Shown: piece by piece, positions 12,601-21,079 of the stretch | Position numbering within the stretch: position 1 is the first letter of the stretch | How the letters are laid out: every line of letters begins with the position of its first letter | Source of the DNA: Taeniopygia guttata | Taxonomy: Eukaryota; Chordata; Aves; Passeriformes; Estrildidae | Direction of reading: 5' to 3' | Assembly: GCF_048771995.1 (NCBI RefSeq) | Contig: NC_133024.1 | Location: 115,101,501 to 115,165,500 of the forward strand | DNA: 64,000 nt | Position numbers and translations under genes: made by a program | Notes under the pieces: generated by a model | What the model saw: only the letters and a program-made list of their open reading frames with translations | The model's database searches: none | Told to the model about the DNA's origin: nothing

Positions 12601-15527
12601 GCTCTTCTAACAGAGTAAGACAAACCCAGAGAATGCCAAAGGATGTTTGCTTGGAAAATAAGAAAACAAAGGAAAAATCAGATTTTTTTCCCCAGATATT
12701 CATCCAACAGATGGCTACAATTCAGCCAAAACCCTTGTGACAACAAGGGCCCCACAGACTCCAACTGATAAAAACACTACTAAATTCCAATTATTAGAGT
12801 ATTTTTGATTGCCTTGGGTAGAAATTTAAATATTTAGTGTATCTTTCCCATCTTTTCATATCCTTAATTCATAGAGCATGAGGCTTTCCAGTACTCCTTG
12901 TTAGACCTCAGCAGGTCAGATGGGAAAAAGGAGGAGTGGAAGCAGGAAGAAAATCCTATCCAAATCCGTGTTCTGAGCAGAGATCTAAAATCTCTGATTT
13001 TTAAAGATCTTTAAGATTTTCTGTGTTTTAACCCAGTCTGCGTTTTAAGCCAGGCCAGTGTTTTGTACAGCTGGGAAATACCCCAGGAAGGTTATTTTCA
13101 ACACAACTCCCCACCAAGAGAAAGCTGAATGGCAGCAGCAATTCTTGAAGTTTTCCTTTTAAGCCGAAATTCCAGCTTCCTGAGGGAATTTTATTGTTCT
13201 CTTCTGTATCCCTTCCAAACCGTTCAATTTACTTGAAGCAGTGAAACAAAAAATCACAATGAACTGGATGAGGTTAACTAATGGAGGTCTAATTTATATG
13301 AGACATGACCTAATCTTTTCCTTCTAATTAGCACTGCTGTGCCCTGATACTTTTGGGGTTTCTAAAAACACCCAATAGAACAATGTAATGTAATTTATGT
13401 GTAGATATTTTTTTTTTTTTTTTGCAGGTCTCATATTTTAACCCTCCTGTCTTTGCCCTGCACATTCTCCTTCTCAATTCCACTGCATTTGTTTCCTGGA
13501 ATACTGATCCAGTTTCTCAGGATACTTCTGGATGTTCCACCCTACAGACAGGAATATGTGATCCAGCCATCCACCCTTTCACGTATTTCCCTATTTCCAA
13601 TGAGTTTTGTGCTTGCCTCCCTAAATTAATTCCACAAATCATCCATTTCCCAATGAACAGCTATGCAGGAAGGAAGGAGCAAACTCAGCGACATTTAATC
13701 AGCAGAGAAACTTTGGGATTCAGGTAGTAACTTGATATGCAAAAAAAACCAAAACCCTAAAAAACAACACCTCTTCCTGGATTATTTTATTAATTATTAA
13801 AATCCAGACATTTAAAACTAATTCCTGTTTGTCCACTTAAGCATGATGACACTTTGGTTCTGAGAAACCATTATAAGGGATTAGGTTTCTGTGGAAAGAA
13901 GAGATTAAAAACCAGAAATGCTTTTAGCACATCTGCCTATTTCCTTCCCCCTGCCAAATTCCGATAAACTAAACCAACCCAATCTGTTCTAATACAGAAA
14001 AATTACTGCTTCACTCGGGAGATGTTCAGCAATATTGTCAGTAAACAATGGTTGAAAATAATAATGATTATATAATAAAATCTATTCAGCAACAGAAGAA
14101 AGCAAGGAATGGCAACACAGCAAACTTCACTGTTGGGGGAAATCCCAGGAAGAGCACATGATGCTCGATGCTTACAACATCCCTGGGTGCTGGAGCCAGT
14201 GGAAAATTTCAGTCAATATTTCAGCAGAAGGAGGAAGAGGAGGCCCCTCACATGTGACACGAGAAAAAGCTCTGAACGACCTTGATATGCAAAGAAAACC
14301 CTGAGCCAAAGCTTTACCCTGGAGCAGCAGCACAGGGAACAGCTGGGCTGGGCACAGGGGAAAGGAGAGGTCACTGAAGCAGAGCTATTGGAATTCCAGA
14401 GTTAGGATCACCCACTGGTTGGGATCTCAGAGCCCACCCAGCCCCAGGCTGCTCCAGCCCCAGTGTCCAGCCTGGCCTTGGGCACTGCCAGGGATCCAGG
14501 GGCAGCCCCAGCTGCTCTGGGAATTCCATCCCAGCCCCTCCCAGCCTGCCAGGGAACAATTCCTAATTCCCAAAATCCCAGCCAGCCCTGCCCTCAGGCA
14601 GTCTAAAAGCCTTGTCCCTGGTCCTGTCACTCCCTGCCTGTATAAACAGTCTCTCTGCCCTCCCTTGTAATGCTCCACAATCCTTCCTCTTCCAGCAACA
14701 GATTTTGAGCAATAGTTGCTTTTTGCTGTGTAAGGAAAAAAGACAGGTCAGAAGCTCCTGCCCTGCGAGCCAAAACCCCCATCCTGCCATTCTACCTCTC
14801 ATGTCGTCATTTATCCTTTCTGCTCTGCCAGACTGTGACTTCCAAGCCAAAGAACGGGAATCCAGAGGTGTGGGTGGGGCGGGCATGGGGGAGAGGGACA
14901 ATCCACAGGGACACGGGGGACAGACACAGGGAATGGCTCCCACTGCCAGAGGGCAGGGCTGGGTGGGAGATTGGGAATTGGGAATTGTTCCCTGGCAGGG
15001 TGGGCAGGGCTGGGATGGAATTCCCAGATTCCCCTGGATCCCTGGCAGTGCCCAAGGCCAGGCTGGACACTGGGGCTGGAGCAGCCTGGGACAGTGGGAG
15101 CTGTCCCTGCCATGGCAGGGGAGGCTCTGGGTGGGATTTGGGGTCCCTCCAGCCCAAACCCCGCTGTGATTCCATGGCAGCCCTGCCAACACCACAACAC
15201 ATCCTCACCGACACCGTTATCCCGGCCCGCATCCCTGCAGAGCTCCGGGAGCGCAGCGGGATCTGCTCTCCCCTCTCCCGGGGAGGGAGCCCCGCTCCGG
15301 CCCCGCTCCGGCCCCGCTCCCTGAGGGCTCCCGGACCCACCTGCGCAGGGCAGCGGGACCAGGAGCAGCGGCAGCACCAGCCAGAGCCCGCCCGGCACCC
15401 GCAGCCGCCGCCGCTCCGCCGTCCATCTGCCCCTCGGCCCCTCTGTGCATCCATCCCCGGGCTCCTCGGGCTCCTCCGTCCGTCCCTGCCCGGGCTCCGC
15501 CGCCGTTCCAGCCCCCGGCTCCGCCAT
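529..15527 (-). CDS. IFNAR1: IFNAR1, interferon alpha/beta receptor chain 1 (5' eight coding exons; 3' end off the window)
   Basis: IFNAR1 is the TYK2-binding chain of the type I interferon receptor at the plasma membrane. Eight exons can be joined: 15341-15527, 10650-10770, 6458-6642, 5054-5211, 3558-3705, 2218-2332, 945-1144 and 529-683. They give 1269 nt, or 423 codons, with intron phases 1,2,1,0,1,2,1,0 and GT-AG borders throughout. The four-domain fibronectin-III layout (exon pairs 2+3, 4+5, 6+7, then 8 as half of domain 4) is specific to IFNAR1 in the CRF2 family. Human-like motifs include AQIGPP at the start of domain 2 and FSPVSCVKT at its end. Exons 9 to 11 (rest of domain 4, membrane segment, tail) were not found in 1-528 and should lie to the left. 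Seen: exon structure and motifs. Known: family role. The predicted leader is unusually long. Identity is secure. Confidence 0.95.
945..1144 (-). CDS. IFNAR1: IFNAR1 exon 7 (domain 3, second half)
   Basis: Acceptor TCTTGCAG at 1145 and donor GTAAGG at 939-944; enters phase 2, leaves phase 1. It encodes WLSVPRCENITSTSCNLSS with the two disulphide cysteines and FFYLRVQA. Human has KWKQIPDCENVKTTQC and YLLRVQAS at the same place. Confidence 0.96.
1555..1860. repeat. Degenerate tandem/low-complexity tract, IFNAR1 intron 6
   Basis: Loose repeats of tgtgacacaa-type and gatatgatggg-type units, with a run of about 13 G near 1603. Similarity between units is partial. Confidence 0.55.
2218..2332 (-). 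CDS. IFNAR1: IFNAR1 exon 6 (domain 3, first half)
   Basis: Acceptor TGAGCAG at 2333 and donor GTGAGT at 2212-2217; enters phase 1, leaves phase 2. It encodes NVSVQALNMKFHLLWD and VNYNVQYL, aligning with human domain 3 (ENIEVSVQNQNYVLKWD). Confidence 0.94.
3318..3425. repeat. (ATAC/TATG)n microsatellite with hairpin
   Basis: Tacata and tatgta repeats lead into a near-perfect inverted repeat: tgggagatat at about 3384 pairs with atatctccca at about 3411. It lies in IFNAR1 intron 5/6 DNA just left of exon 5. Confidence 0.8.
3558..3705 (-). CDS. IFNAR1: IFNAR1 exon 5 (domain 2, second half)
   Basis: Acceptor TTCTTCCAG at 3706 and donor GTACCC at 3552-3557; enters phase 0, leaves phase 1. It encodes DLAPDSTYCFKVQANLP and LFSPVSCVKTS, the strand E-G half of domain 2 with its conserved Tyr-Cys and final Cys. 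Confidence 0.96.
4093..4640 (-). mobile_element. CR1 LINE fragment (ccaccagcatcaccc subtype)
   Basis: Reads aagagccctccaggatcatc, then cagctcatcccaaggcctga as at 51497-52130. Interrupted by the 29-bp minisatellite. Confidence 0.85.
4417..4606. repeat. 29-bp minisatellite inside a CR1 fragment
   Basis: About six and a half near-identical copies of a unit containing ccagctccctcaggaattct. The same words occur once in CR1-type sequence, so the array grew inside the insertion at 4093-4640. Confidence 0.92.
5054..5211 (-). CDS. IFNAR1: IFNAR1 exon 4 (domain 2, first half)
   Basis: Acceptor TATTTGCAG at 5212 and donor GTATGA at 5048-5053; enters phase 1, leaves phase 0. It begins AQIGPP, identical to the human domain 2 start, and carries WINDLSFKYNLVFWENSS near its end, very close to human IFNAR1. 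Confidence 0.97.
5595..5690 (+). mobile_element. CR1 3' end, short and old
   Basis: Gcaacctggcctatggaagg, tgtccctgcc and ggctttaaggtccc are diverged CR1 3' words. Confidence 0.65.
5918..6370 (-). mobile_element. CR1 LINE 3' end
   Basis: Full local form: tttgggttgggaaggacctt, ccaggctgctccagccccag, tggccttgggcactgccagg, ctggagcttctcctctccag. It ends about 90 bp from IFNAR1 exon 3. Confidence 0.92.
6458..6642 (-). CDS. IFNAR1: IFNAR1 exon 3 (domain 1, second half)
   Basis: Acceptor CCCGCAG at 6643 and donor GTACGA at 6452-6457; enters phase 2, leaves phase 1. It encodes WQELPGCQAVAGTGCDIS with the paired cysteines of domain 1, then YVRVRAQAG, the usual (L/V)RVRA strand F motif. A 1.2-kb minisatellite begins within about 20 bp upstream of the acceptor. 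Confidence 0.95.
6655..7865. repeat. 1.2-kb minisatellite (about 19-bp unit) next to IFNAR1 exon 3
   Basis: Roughly 60 copies of aacaacagcccgggataa-like units with third-base-type variation (ccacagccccgggataaa, tgacagccctgggataaa). A marker variant with tagattaaacaac recurs at about 6829, 7097, 7316, 7418, 7537, 7757 and 7807, giving higher-order blocks. The array begins 12-20 bp from the exon 3 acceptor. Long minus-strand frames through it (VYPGA-type repeats) are by-products. Confidence 0.95.
8220..8372. repeat. Four tandem copies of a 38-bp unit
   Basis: Unit gatgggattttgagagtttt plus gtattttatttcctcaca, four copies, nearly identical; the first starts gg instead of ga. IFNAR1 intron 2. 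Confidence 0.93.
8500..9440. other. AT-rich IFNAR1 intron 2 sequence
   Basis: Low-GC intronic DNA with short attatta runs and partial repeats of an actatatcaaa word near 8905 and 8940. One isolated gggataaatagtctgggataaat at about 9015 resembles a stray unit of the 6.65-7.87 kb array. No gene or RNA is seen. Confidence 0.5.
9612..9715 (-). mobile_element. CR1 3' end fragment
   Basis: Ggtttgggttggaagggacc, then ttaaagcccatcctgttcca. Confidence 0.85.
10040..10540 (-). mobile_element. Dispersed LTR-like repeat, family 2, copy A
   Basis: Shares gttggacagtgtgtccc, aaccaacag and the ttcaaggtggtttattt block with 60880-61370. On the minus strand it has an AATAAA-containing stretch, as an LTR would. 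It abuts IFNAR1 exon 2 on its downstream side. Solo and old. Confidence 0.5.
10650..10770 (-). CDS. IFNAR1: IFNAR1 exon 2 (domain 1, first half)
   Basis: Acceptor CTCCGCAG at 10771 and donor GTGAGT at 10644-10649; enters phase 1, leaves phase 2. It encodes LPSPARLRVQAVNTNFSLSW and ends FSAQFQW, the A-B-C strand half of the first fibronectin-III domain. It matches human IFNAR1 in pattern (NFxLxW ... FxxxFQ). Confidence 0.93.
10855..11985. repeat. AT-rich minisatellite (about 50-bp unit), IFNAR1 intron 1
   Basis: About 20 copies of a unit built from aaagtattatgataaatggc and aaataaaatattagaatgaa, most regular from 11040 to 11600 and decaying on both sides. On the gene strand it is U-rich. It starts about 85 bp from the exon 2 acceptor. 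Confidence 0.94.
11985..12310. repeat. A-rich simple sequence (AAAAT/AAAATA)n
   Basis: Low-complexity continuation of the preceding array with no clear unit. Confidence 0.8.
12320..14420. other. Unique IFNAR1 intron 1 sequence
   Basis: Non-repetitive intronic DNA with one poly-T run at about 13409-13425. No exon-like frame, RNA gene or recognisable element was found. Confidence 0.5.
14427..14665 (-). mobile_element. CR1 3' fragment
   Basis: Ggctgctccagccccagtgt, then gggcagccccagctgctctg (subtype with the short insertion). Confidence 0.88.
14930..15180 (+). mobile_element. CR1 LINE 3' end near IFNAR1 exon 1
   Basis: Gggaatggctcccactgcca through ggtccctccagcccaaaccc. It ends about 160 bp from the exon 1 donor. 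Confidence 0.92.
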
Positions 15528-15640
15528 CCAGGGCAGCGCTGCCGGAAGCGACGGCGGCGGCGCCTGCGCGGAGCGGCCCGGGCGCTCTGAGGGGCGGTCG
15601 GGGCTGCGTGAGGGCGATACTGTGAGGGCGATGTGAGGCG
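15200..15640 (-). promoter_or_regulatory. IFNAR1: IFNAR1 CpG-island promoter
   Basis: CpG-dense sequence surrounds coding exon 1 and continues about 100 bp upstream. Just upstream of the ATG an ETS-type CCGGAAGC lies at about 15541-15548, and a GCGCCTGCGCGG stretch resembling an NRF1 site follows near 15560. No TATA box is seen. Transcription start is inferred at about 15540-15620. The upstream side runs directly into a tandem array. Confidence 0.6.
15341..15527 (-). CDS. IFNAR1: IFNAR1 coding exon 1 (signal peptide)
   Basis: The ATG (plus-strand cat at 15525-15527) is the only in-frame Met before the hydrophobic core LWLVLPLLLVPLP. It is followed by Cys-Ala-Gly and a GTGGGT donor at 15335-15340, phase 1. 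About 46 mostly charged or Gly/Pro/Glu-rich residues precede the core, far more than in a typical signal peptide. The exon lies in a CpG island. A non-AUG or upstream start cannot be excluded. Confidence 0.85.
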
Positions 15641-16655
15641 GTGTCGGAGCTGTGTGGGGGCGCTCAGGGCTGTGTGAAGGCTGTGAGGGCGCTGTGAGGC
15701 GGTGTCGGAGCTGTGTGAGGGCAGTGTGAGGGGGTGTCGGGGCTGTGTGAAGGCGGTCAGGGCAGTGTGAGGACTCTGAGGGCGGTGTCGGAGCTGTGTG
15801 AGGGCAGTGTGAGGGGGTGTCGGGGCTGTATGAAGGCGCTCAGGGCTGTGTGAGGGCTGTGAAGGTGGTGTCAGAGCTGAGGGCGATCAGGGCTGCGTGA
15901 GGGCGATGTGAGGCGGTGTGGGAGCTGTGTGAGGGCTGTGAGGGTGGTGTGAGGGGGTGTCAGGGCAGCCTGAGGACTCTGAGGGCGGTGTCGGAGCTGT
16001 GTGAGGGCTGTGAGGACAGTGTGAGGGGATGTCGGGGCTGTGTGAGGGCAGTGTGAGGGCGGTGTCAGAGCTGAGGGCGATCAGGGCTGCGTGAGGGCGA
16101 TGTGAGGGTTGTGAGGGCGCTGTGAGGCGGTGTCGGAGCTGTGTGGGGGCTGTGAGGACAGTGTGAGTGGGTGTCGGGGCAGCGTGAGGACTCTGAGGGC
16201 GGTGTCGGGGCGGTGTGAGGGCTGTGAGGACAGTGTGAGGGGGTGTCGGGGCTGTGTGAAGGCGCTCAGGGCTGTATGAAGGCTGTGAGGGCGGTGTCAG
16301 AGCTGAGGGCGCTCAGGGCTGCGTGAGGGCGATGTGAGGGCGCTGTGAGGCGGTGTCGGAGCTTTGTGGGGGCTGTGAGGGCGGTGTGAAGCGGTGTCAG
16401 GGCAGCGTGAGGACTCTGAGGGCGGTGTCGGAGCTGTGTGAGGGCTCTGTGAGGGTTGTGTGAGGGGGTGTCGGGGCTGTGTGAGGACTCTGAGGGCGGT
16501 GTCGGTGCTCTGTGAGGGCTGTGTGAAGGCAGCCAGAGCTGTGTCCGAGCAGTGTGAAGGCAGCCAGAGTTGTGTCCGAGCAGTGTGAAGGCAGCCAGAG
16601 TTGTGTCCGGGCTGTGTGAGGGCGGACAGAGCTCTGCCGGGGCTGTGTCGCAGTT
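15600..16655. repeat. GC-rich minisatellite upstream of IFNAR1
   Basis: About 1 kb of variable units made from gtgtgagggc, ggtgtcggagct, gtgtgagggggtgtcggggc and ctctgagggcggtgtcgg, combined in repeated 40-120 bp blocks. It starts within about 75 bp of the start codon on its upstream side. The gene-strand frames (SHSPDTAL type) are not credible proteins. Confidence 0.93.
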
Positions 16656-16797
16656 CGCTGAAGGCCATGTCGGGACCCGCTGCCCCTCCCGGAGCTCCGG
16701 TGCCGCCCCAGGCCGCGGCCGATGCCACAACGGGACAGCGCAGCCCGAGCCGGGGCACACCCGGCGGTCACCGGCCCTGCACAAACCAGCGCGGGTC

Positions 16798-17665
16798 ATG
16801 GAGCTGCTCCAGGGCTGGAGCCCCTCTGCAGCCAGGCTGGCAGAGCTCACCTTGTGAAAGACGATAGCATAGTGTTTGTTCATCAGGAAAAGCCCTAGGG
16901 ATTGTGTAAGACGCAGGAAACAGTGACGCAGGAAGGCAGGATGTACAGAATCAATACATTGTGGAATTGAGAAATCTTTGCAAGCTGCGTAACCATATTT
17001 GGAGAAGTTGTTGCAGAGTTAACGCTACCTCGGAAGAAGAAGAATAGGAGCTTTCCTCAAACGACCACCGGACAGCAGAAAAAGAGACCCCCTAACAACA
17101 GGAAGCACATCTGCAGAGCACATCTGGAAGGCCATGTCAGCAGAAAATGATACAGTATAAAGAAGGACCGAGATAAGGAACTGATGCGAGCCGTGGGTGG
17201 GGCAGAGACAGTGCTGCTTTTACCCGTAGTGCTTGCTTGCTAAATTAATAATATTCTCTTTATAAAGTGACACAAATTGGTCCTGTGTCATAATTTATAA
17301 TAACCTGGAGAGGAGAAGCTCCAGGGAGAGCTCAGAGCCCTGCCAGGGCCTGAAGGGGCTCCAGGAGAGCTGCAGAGGGACTGGGGACAAGGATGGAGGG
17401 ACAGGAGCCAGGGAATGGCTCCCACTGCCAGAGGGCAGGGCTGGGTGGGAGATTGGGAATTGGGAATTGTTCCCTGGCAGGGTGGGCAGGGCTGGGATGG
17501 AATTCCCAGATTCCCCTGGATCCCTGGCAGTGCCCAAGGCCAGGCTGGACACTGGGGCTGGAGCAGCCTGGGACAGTGGGAGGTGTCCCTGCCATGGCAG
17601 GGGTGGCACTGGGTGGGATTTGGGGTCCCTCCCAACCCAAACCATTCCATGACTCTGTGATTGTC
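16798..17665 (+). mobile_element. CR1 LINE 3' end, split by an LTR-like insertion
   Basis: The left half, 16798-16852 (ctccagggctggagcccctc), and the right half, 17304-17665, together match other CR1 copies here. The right half ends in the CR1 3' region (ccatggcaggggtggcactg, then tccctcccaacccaaaccat). Confidence 0.88.
16854..17293. mobile_element. Probable solo LTR (endogenous retrovirus-like), nested in a CR1
   Basis: About 440 bp of non-CR1 sequence beginning tgtgaaagacg and ending tcctgtgtca interrupts a CR1 copy whose two halves lie on either side. A TATA-like tataaagaagg is near 17155. TG...CA ends and size suit an LTR; family unknown. It is younger than the CR1 it interrupts. No internal retroviral part is seen. 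Confidence 0.5.
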
Positions 17666-18144
17666 TGGGGAGGGAGAACTCCTTTCGCTGCAGTTTGTTT
17701 CTCAAATGTTCCATTGAATGCTGCAGTGAGCATTAAATGCAGTGTGTTACAGCCCCGAATTGGGACTTGGCTTCAGCTCCCTTTTGCCAGCCACAAGTTC
17801 TGATCACAAGATTAAAGAGCTCCTTTCTCTTTTTTTTTTTGTTTCATATTTTCCGTGGGCCTGCCCAGCTGCAGCCTTGGGGAGGTGAAGTCAGGTGTTC
17901 ACCTTTCACTTCCCACCCCCTCAAGCACAGACTCCTCCGTGGGCAGACCAATGTTTTCCGAGAGGAGGATTTGAAACTCTGCTGGGCAAAGGTCTGTGCC
18001 CTCAACATCCTGACTGTTAAACAGGATGGGCTTTGCTTCTCAGGGACAGCACAGACTGACTTTTGGATAAAAATGGTCCTGGCTGCTGCTGCCTCTTGTG
18101 TCATGGGGTGCTGCACGTACTCTGAGCACGTCTGCTGATCTCAG

Positions 18145-18395
18145 GTCCCAGAATCCCGGAATCCCATTATGGGTGAGGTTGGGAGGGACCACAGTGGCCA
18201 CTTGGTGCCACCTCCCTGCTCCAGCAGGGCCATCCCAGAGCACAGGGCACAGGGCTGTGTCCAGGTGGCTCTGGAATATCCCAGGGAGGAGACTCAGCCC
18301 CTCTCCGGGCTCTGTTCCAGCTCGGTCCCTGCCCAGGGCAGGAGTTGTGCCTCCTGTGCAGGGAATTGCTGGGCCTGGAGCAGAGCCTGCATGTT
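18145..18395 (-). mobile_element. CR1-like 3' fragment, diverged subtype
   Basis: Cagaatcccggaatcccatt, then aggttgggagggaccacagt. Confidence 0.7.
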
Positions 18396-18904
18396 GGGAA
18401 GATGAAATGAGAAAGCCTTACAAATATGATTGCTTAGCAAAGGATTTGGAAAATACAGAGACCGTGAGTGAAACTGAGATGAGAACAAGCTTTGAGATTT
18501 CCGACCTTGGTTGCTAAGCAGCTGGTGACCAGTGGTGTAGCTGGTAGGATGTAACTCCCTTTTTTGACCCTCCAAGGGTCAGATAAAGTGTTCTGTCTCA
18601 TCCCTCAGAAATGCATAGTCCATCCCGCACCTGTAACCCTCCCCTGAAGTGTCAGGTACCCGTAATCCCGTTGTTCCCAAGTTGTATTCCACACCCACTC
18701 TGAAACCCCCTTGAGAAGGCGTTCTGGGAGACCAGGGCCCTCTCTGCCCTCCTGGAACTCCCTCTCGCTGGGGCTGGCAGCTCCAGGCAGGGCCCCACAA
18801 TAATCTGTGTATCCTGACTCCTGGCTGCACAGATCTCTCCTCTCCATCCCTCCCAAACCTCCAGGACTAGCCCTCGCCACACCTGGGCCTGCTCTGACCT
18901 CCTG

Positions 18905-19078
18905 CACATAGGGACAGACAGGGACAGACAGGGACAGACAGACAGGGACAGACAGACAGGGACACAAAGGGACGGACAGCCAGGGACAGACAGACAGGGA
19001 CAGACAGACAGGGACACAAAGGGACAGACAGACAGGGACAGACAGCCAGGGACAGCCAGGGATACCCAGAGGGATCAG
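18905..19078. repeat. (GGGACAGACAGACA)n short tandem array
   Basis: GACAGACAGG and GGGACACAAA units alternate in near-regular order over about 170 bp. Confidence 0.92.
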
Positions 19079-19460
19079 GAGATGCTCCAGGCTCCCAGGG
19101 CTGCTGGGCACAGAGGGATCAGGAGATGCTCCAGGCTCCCAGGGCTGCTGAGCACAGAGGGATCAATCAATCCTTGGCTCCCAGGGCTGCTGATCACAGA
19201 GGGATCAATACTTGGCTCCCAGGGCTGCTGGGCACAGAGGGATCAATACTTGGCTCCCAGGGCTGCTGAGCACAGAGGGATCAATCAATCCTTGGCTCCC
19301 AGGGCTGCTGATCACAGAGGGATCAATGCTTATCTCCCAGAGCTGCTGGGCACAGAGGGATCAATGCTTGGTCCCCAGGGCTGCTGGGCACAGAAGGATC
19401 AATGCTTGGCTCCCAGGGCTGCTGATCACAGAGGGATCAATCAATCCTTGGCTCCAGCAG
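19078..19460. repeat. Minisatellite with about 41/62-bp units
   Basis: Nine or so copies of gctcccagggctgctgggca followed by cagagggatcaat, with optional caatccttg insertion. It directly adjoins the GACAGACA array, IL10RB-IFNAR1 intergenic DNA. Confidence 0.93.
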
Positions 19461-19479
19461 CAGTGAGGGGCACTGCCCA

Positions 19480-20370
19480 GTGTGTTTCAGGGCACTGCTG
19501 AGCCCCAGCCAGACTCTGCCTGTGGGGGTTGTGACCTCCTGCCCCACAGCTGATAAAGAAACACGATTGTGGCATTTCCTGATGTAACCACACCTCAGGG
19601 TAATCATTTGGAACCGAAACTGCTGAACCAGTCTGGCACTGCTAGAAACATTTTATAACCCAGTAAATATTTGCAGTTTATCTTCTGCTGAGCTTGACTG
19701 CAACTTCCTCACCGATGTGGTAGAAGAAAGGAGCAGAGCTGGTGTTGGCCAGGCCGGAGGAGAGCAGTGCTATCTGCAGAGCACAGGCAGCCAGGGGAGG
19801 ACAGCGTGTGTCCCTGTGGCCATTGATATCTGTCCCAAGCGCTCCTGTAACGGAGGAAATGAGGCCTGCTGGAGTTTGGGCCCTGCTGGGTTTATTTCTG
19901 TTGGCTGACAGACAAAGGAGACACAATTCGGTGGTTTCTTCTCATGTCAGCTCTGGAACAGGTTAAAAGGGGTAAATACAGCATTTCATCTTGTGTGAAA
20001 AGTGTAGGAACAGAGGTCCAGGAAGGAAGGACCCAGGGAGCCCAAGGGGGGATCGGATCTATCTACCCCTTCCCAACGGATTTTTGTAATATCCCCTTCT
20101 CAGGCAATATCACCTGTGGGGTTTATTTGTGTTTCAGCATTAGAAAACTTTCCTGGTCTCTGTTTTATTGCAGTCCTGTAACTGCTTTCAGCTCCCTCGG
20201 GGACACAGAGCACAGGTGATTCATTCCCTGCCCTCAGAACCTTTCCCATTTTTAATTCTCTCATTAACCTGCCATCAGACTTCTTTCCCCAGACCACATG
20301 ATGACATCTCCTCTGTGTTCCTTGTCCTCCCCCTGACTCCCCAGCCCTGCCTACAGCTCTCCACAAGGCC
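19480..20370. other. Intergenic sequence, no feature recognised
   Basis: Mostly unique DNA between IL10RB and IFNAR1. Short frames on both strands lack homology I recognise. Confidence 0.4.
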
Positions 20371-20374
20371 TCAG

Positions 20375-20575
20375 CAGTGCTGAAGAGCAGGAGGGATGCT
20401 CTTTGGGATCAGGCATTGGAATGATTTGCCCAGGGTGGTTTGGACTCACTGGCTCTGGAAGTGTCCCAGAGGTCTGGATGTGGCCCCTGGGGACAGTGTT
20501 TGGGGTGATGCTGGTGCTGAGGTGGGACTGGATGATCCCAAAGGGCTCTTCCAGCCCTGATGGTCCTGGGAAGGA
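20375..20575 (+). mobile_element. CR1-like 3' end, second subtype
   Basis: Tgctctttgggatcaggcat through gggctcttccagccctgatg. Confidence 0.7.
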
Positions 20576-20712
20576 CAGAAGTGTCCTAGGTAGCATTGAC
20601 GAGGCTGAAAGAATGAGGAAAGCCTGGCATAAACCTCTTTTTACAGCCTGTGGTGCTTCAAAATATGTAATTTTGAACACATCTGTGAGTTCCATCTTCA
20701 TGGAGAATATTT

Positions 20713-21068
20713 GGAATCCCAGACAGGTTTGGGTTGGAAGGATCTCAAATCCCACCCATTCCCACCCCTGCCATGGCAGGGACACCTCCCACTGTCCCAG
20801 GCTGCTCCAGCCCCAGTGTCCAGCCTGGCCTTGGGCACTGCCAGGGATCCAGGGGAATCTGGGAATTCCATCCCAGCCCTGCCCACCCTGCCAGGGAACA
20901 ATTCCCAATTCCCAGTCTCCCACCCAGCCCTGCCCTCTGGCACTGGGAGCCATTCCCTGGCTCCTGTCCCTCCATCCCTGTCCCCAGTCCCTCTGCAGCT
21001 CTCCTGGAGCCCCTCCAGGCCCTGGCAGGGCTCTGAGCTCTGCCTGGAGCTTCTCCTCTCCAGGCTGG
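20713..21068 (-). mobile_element. CR1 LINE 3' end
   Basis: Near-identical to the copy at 5918-6370 across its length. Confidence 0.93.
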
Positions 21069-21079
21069 AATTTCACAGT

